From Roseobacter sp. (lineage in GTDB: Bacteria > Pseudomonadota > Alphaproteobacteria > Rhodobacterales > Rhodobacteraceae): a stretch of DNA of 7,355 bases. Every line of letters starts with the position of its first letter. Positions within the stretch are counted from its first letter, which is position 1. The stretch is taken from positions 1 through 7,355 of the forward strand of contig JAGXHB010000277.1 in assembly GCA_024636425.1 (NCBI GenBank). Direction: 5' to 3'. Below the pieces are notes generated by a model. The model was given only the letters and a program-made list of their open reading frames with translations. It ran no database searches and was not told the origin of the DNA. Made by a program: the position numbers and the translations under genes. Of the stretch, positions 6,873 through 7,355 are shown one piece after another.

Positions 6873-7355
6873 CAGCGCGTCGTTTCGGTCAGGCGGCGCT
6901 TGACGTAATCGGTCGTCGAGTTGATCAGCGTGTCCATATGGGGCTCTTCGAAGAAGTGGCCGGCACCTTCGATTTCCTGATGCGTGATCGTGATACCCTT
7001 TTGTTCGTGCAGCTTGTTCACAAGGCTGACGGTATCTGCCGGGGGGGCCACGCGGTCGGCGGTCCCGTTGATCACCAGACCGGAGGCCGGGCAGGGTGCA
7101 AGAAAGCTGAAGTCGTACATGTTTGCAGGTGGTGCAACCGAGATGAAGCCCGTGATTTCAGGCCGGCGCATCAAAAGTTGCATGCCGATCCAGGCGCCAA
7201 AGGAAAAACCCGCCACCCAGCAATGCTTGGAGTTGTTGTTCATCGACTGCAGGTAATCGAGGGCGGAGGCGGCGTCCGACAACTCTCCGATACCTTGATC
7301 ATATTCGCCCTGACTGCGCCCGACACCGCGAAAGTTGAAGCGCAGCACGGTGAAG
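6872..7355 (-). CDS. Alpha/beta hydrolase, partial (N-terminus beyond the right edge)
   Basis: The C-terminal ~161 codons of an alpha/beta-hydrolase-fold protein; the frame stays open to 7355 (FTV before LRFNFRG), so the start is outside the window. The strand-loop LRFNFRGVGRSQGEYDQGIGE is typical of the COG2945-like group of ~210-residue hydrolases. The catalytic triad can be read directly: nucleophile Ser in the elbow GFSFGAW, Asp in INGTADRVAPP, and His in GAGHFFEEPH. No lid domain insertion is seen in the part present. The substrate is unknown; esterase, thioesterase or similar acyl hydrolysis is the family range. It ends in TGA sharing its last base with the ATG of the 79-aa gene, making it the upstream member of a three-gene coupled operon. 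Confidence 0.9.
   Translation of the reverse strand, partial: FTVLRFNFRGVGRSQGEYDQGIGELSDAASALDYLQSMNNNSKHCWVAGFSFGAWIGMQLLMRRPEITGFISVAPPANMYDFSFLAPCPASGLVINGTADRVAPPADTVSLVNKLHEQKGITITHQEIEGAGHFFEEPHMDTLINSTTDYVKRRLTETTR

Overview
The window looks like ordinary chromosome from an alphaproteobacterium, most likely Rhodobacteraceae (roseobacter group). The evidence is high GC with GC-rich wobble positions, a eukaryote-like NADP isocitrate dehydrogenase, the style of the protein sequences, and a CCGGGGG/CCCCCGG intergenic palindrome of the kind common in that family. The assignment is by recognition and was not tested by a search.

Layout. The plus strand (1-1470) carries the 3' end of alaS, a DUF1330 protein 5 bp behind it, and an exported histidine-phosphatase-family protein. 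Everything from 1554 to 7355 is on the minus strand. Read in the direction of transcription, it comprises an alpha/beta hydrolase (entering from the right edge), a 79-residue unknown protein, an HD-domain nucleotidase-like protein, icd, a YitT-like membrane protein, an EmrE-like SMR efflux protein, and typA (bipA). The two blocks converge at 1471-1553, which holds a typA-side intrinsic terminator with a UUCG tetraloop and a separate GC-rich palindrome. A second strong intrinsic terminator follows icd.

Functional grouping. Hydrolase, 79-aa protein and HD protein overlap stop-to-start (TGATG and GTGA) and are almost certainly one translationally coupled operon. icd appears to be a single transcription unit with its own upstream region (5878-6048) and terminator. 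That upstream region contains the most striking non-coding signal here: two GGTATAC boxes spaced exactly 10 bp, forming both an 18-bp inverted repeat and a 12-bp perfect palindrome, which looks like a regulator binding site. The YitT-like, SMR and typA genes are co-oriented but separated by about 100 bp each, so they may be independently transcribed.

No mobile element, CRISPR array, tRNA or rRNA gene was seen. No wholly new system is evident. The items most worth checking are the icd operator-like repeat, the unknown small protein in the coupled operon, and the RHA (rather than RHG) phosphatase.
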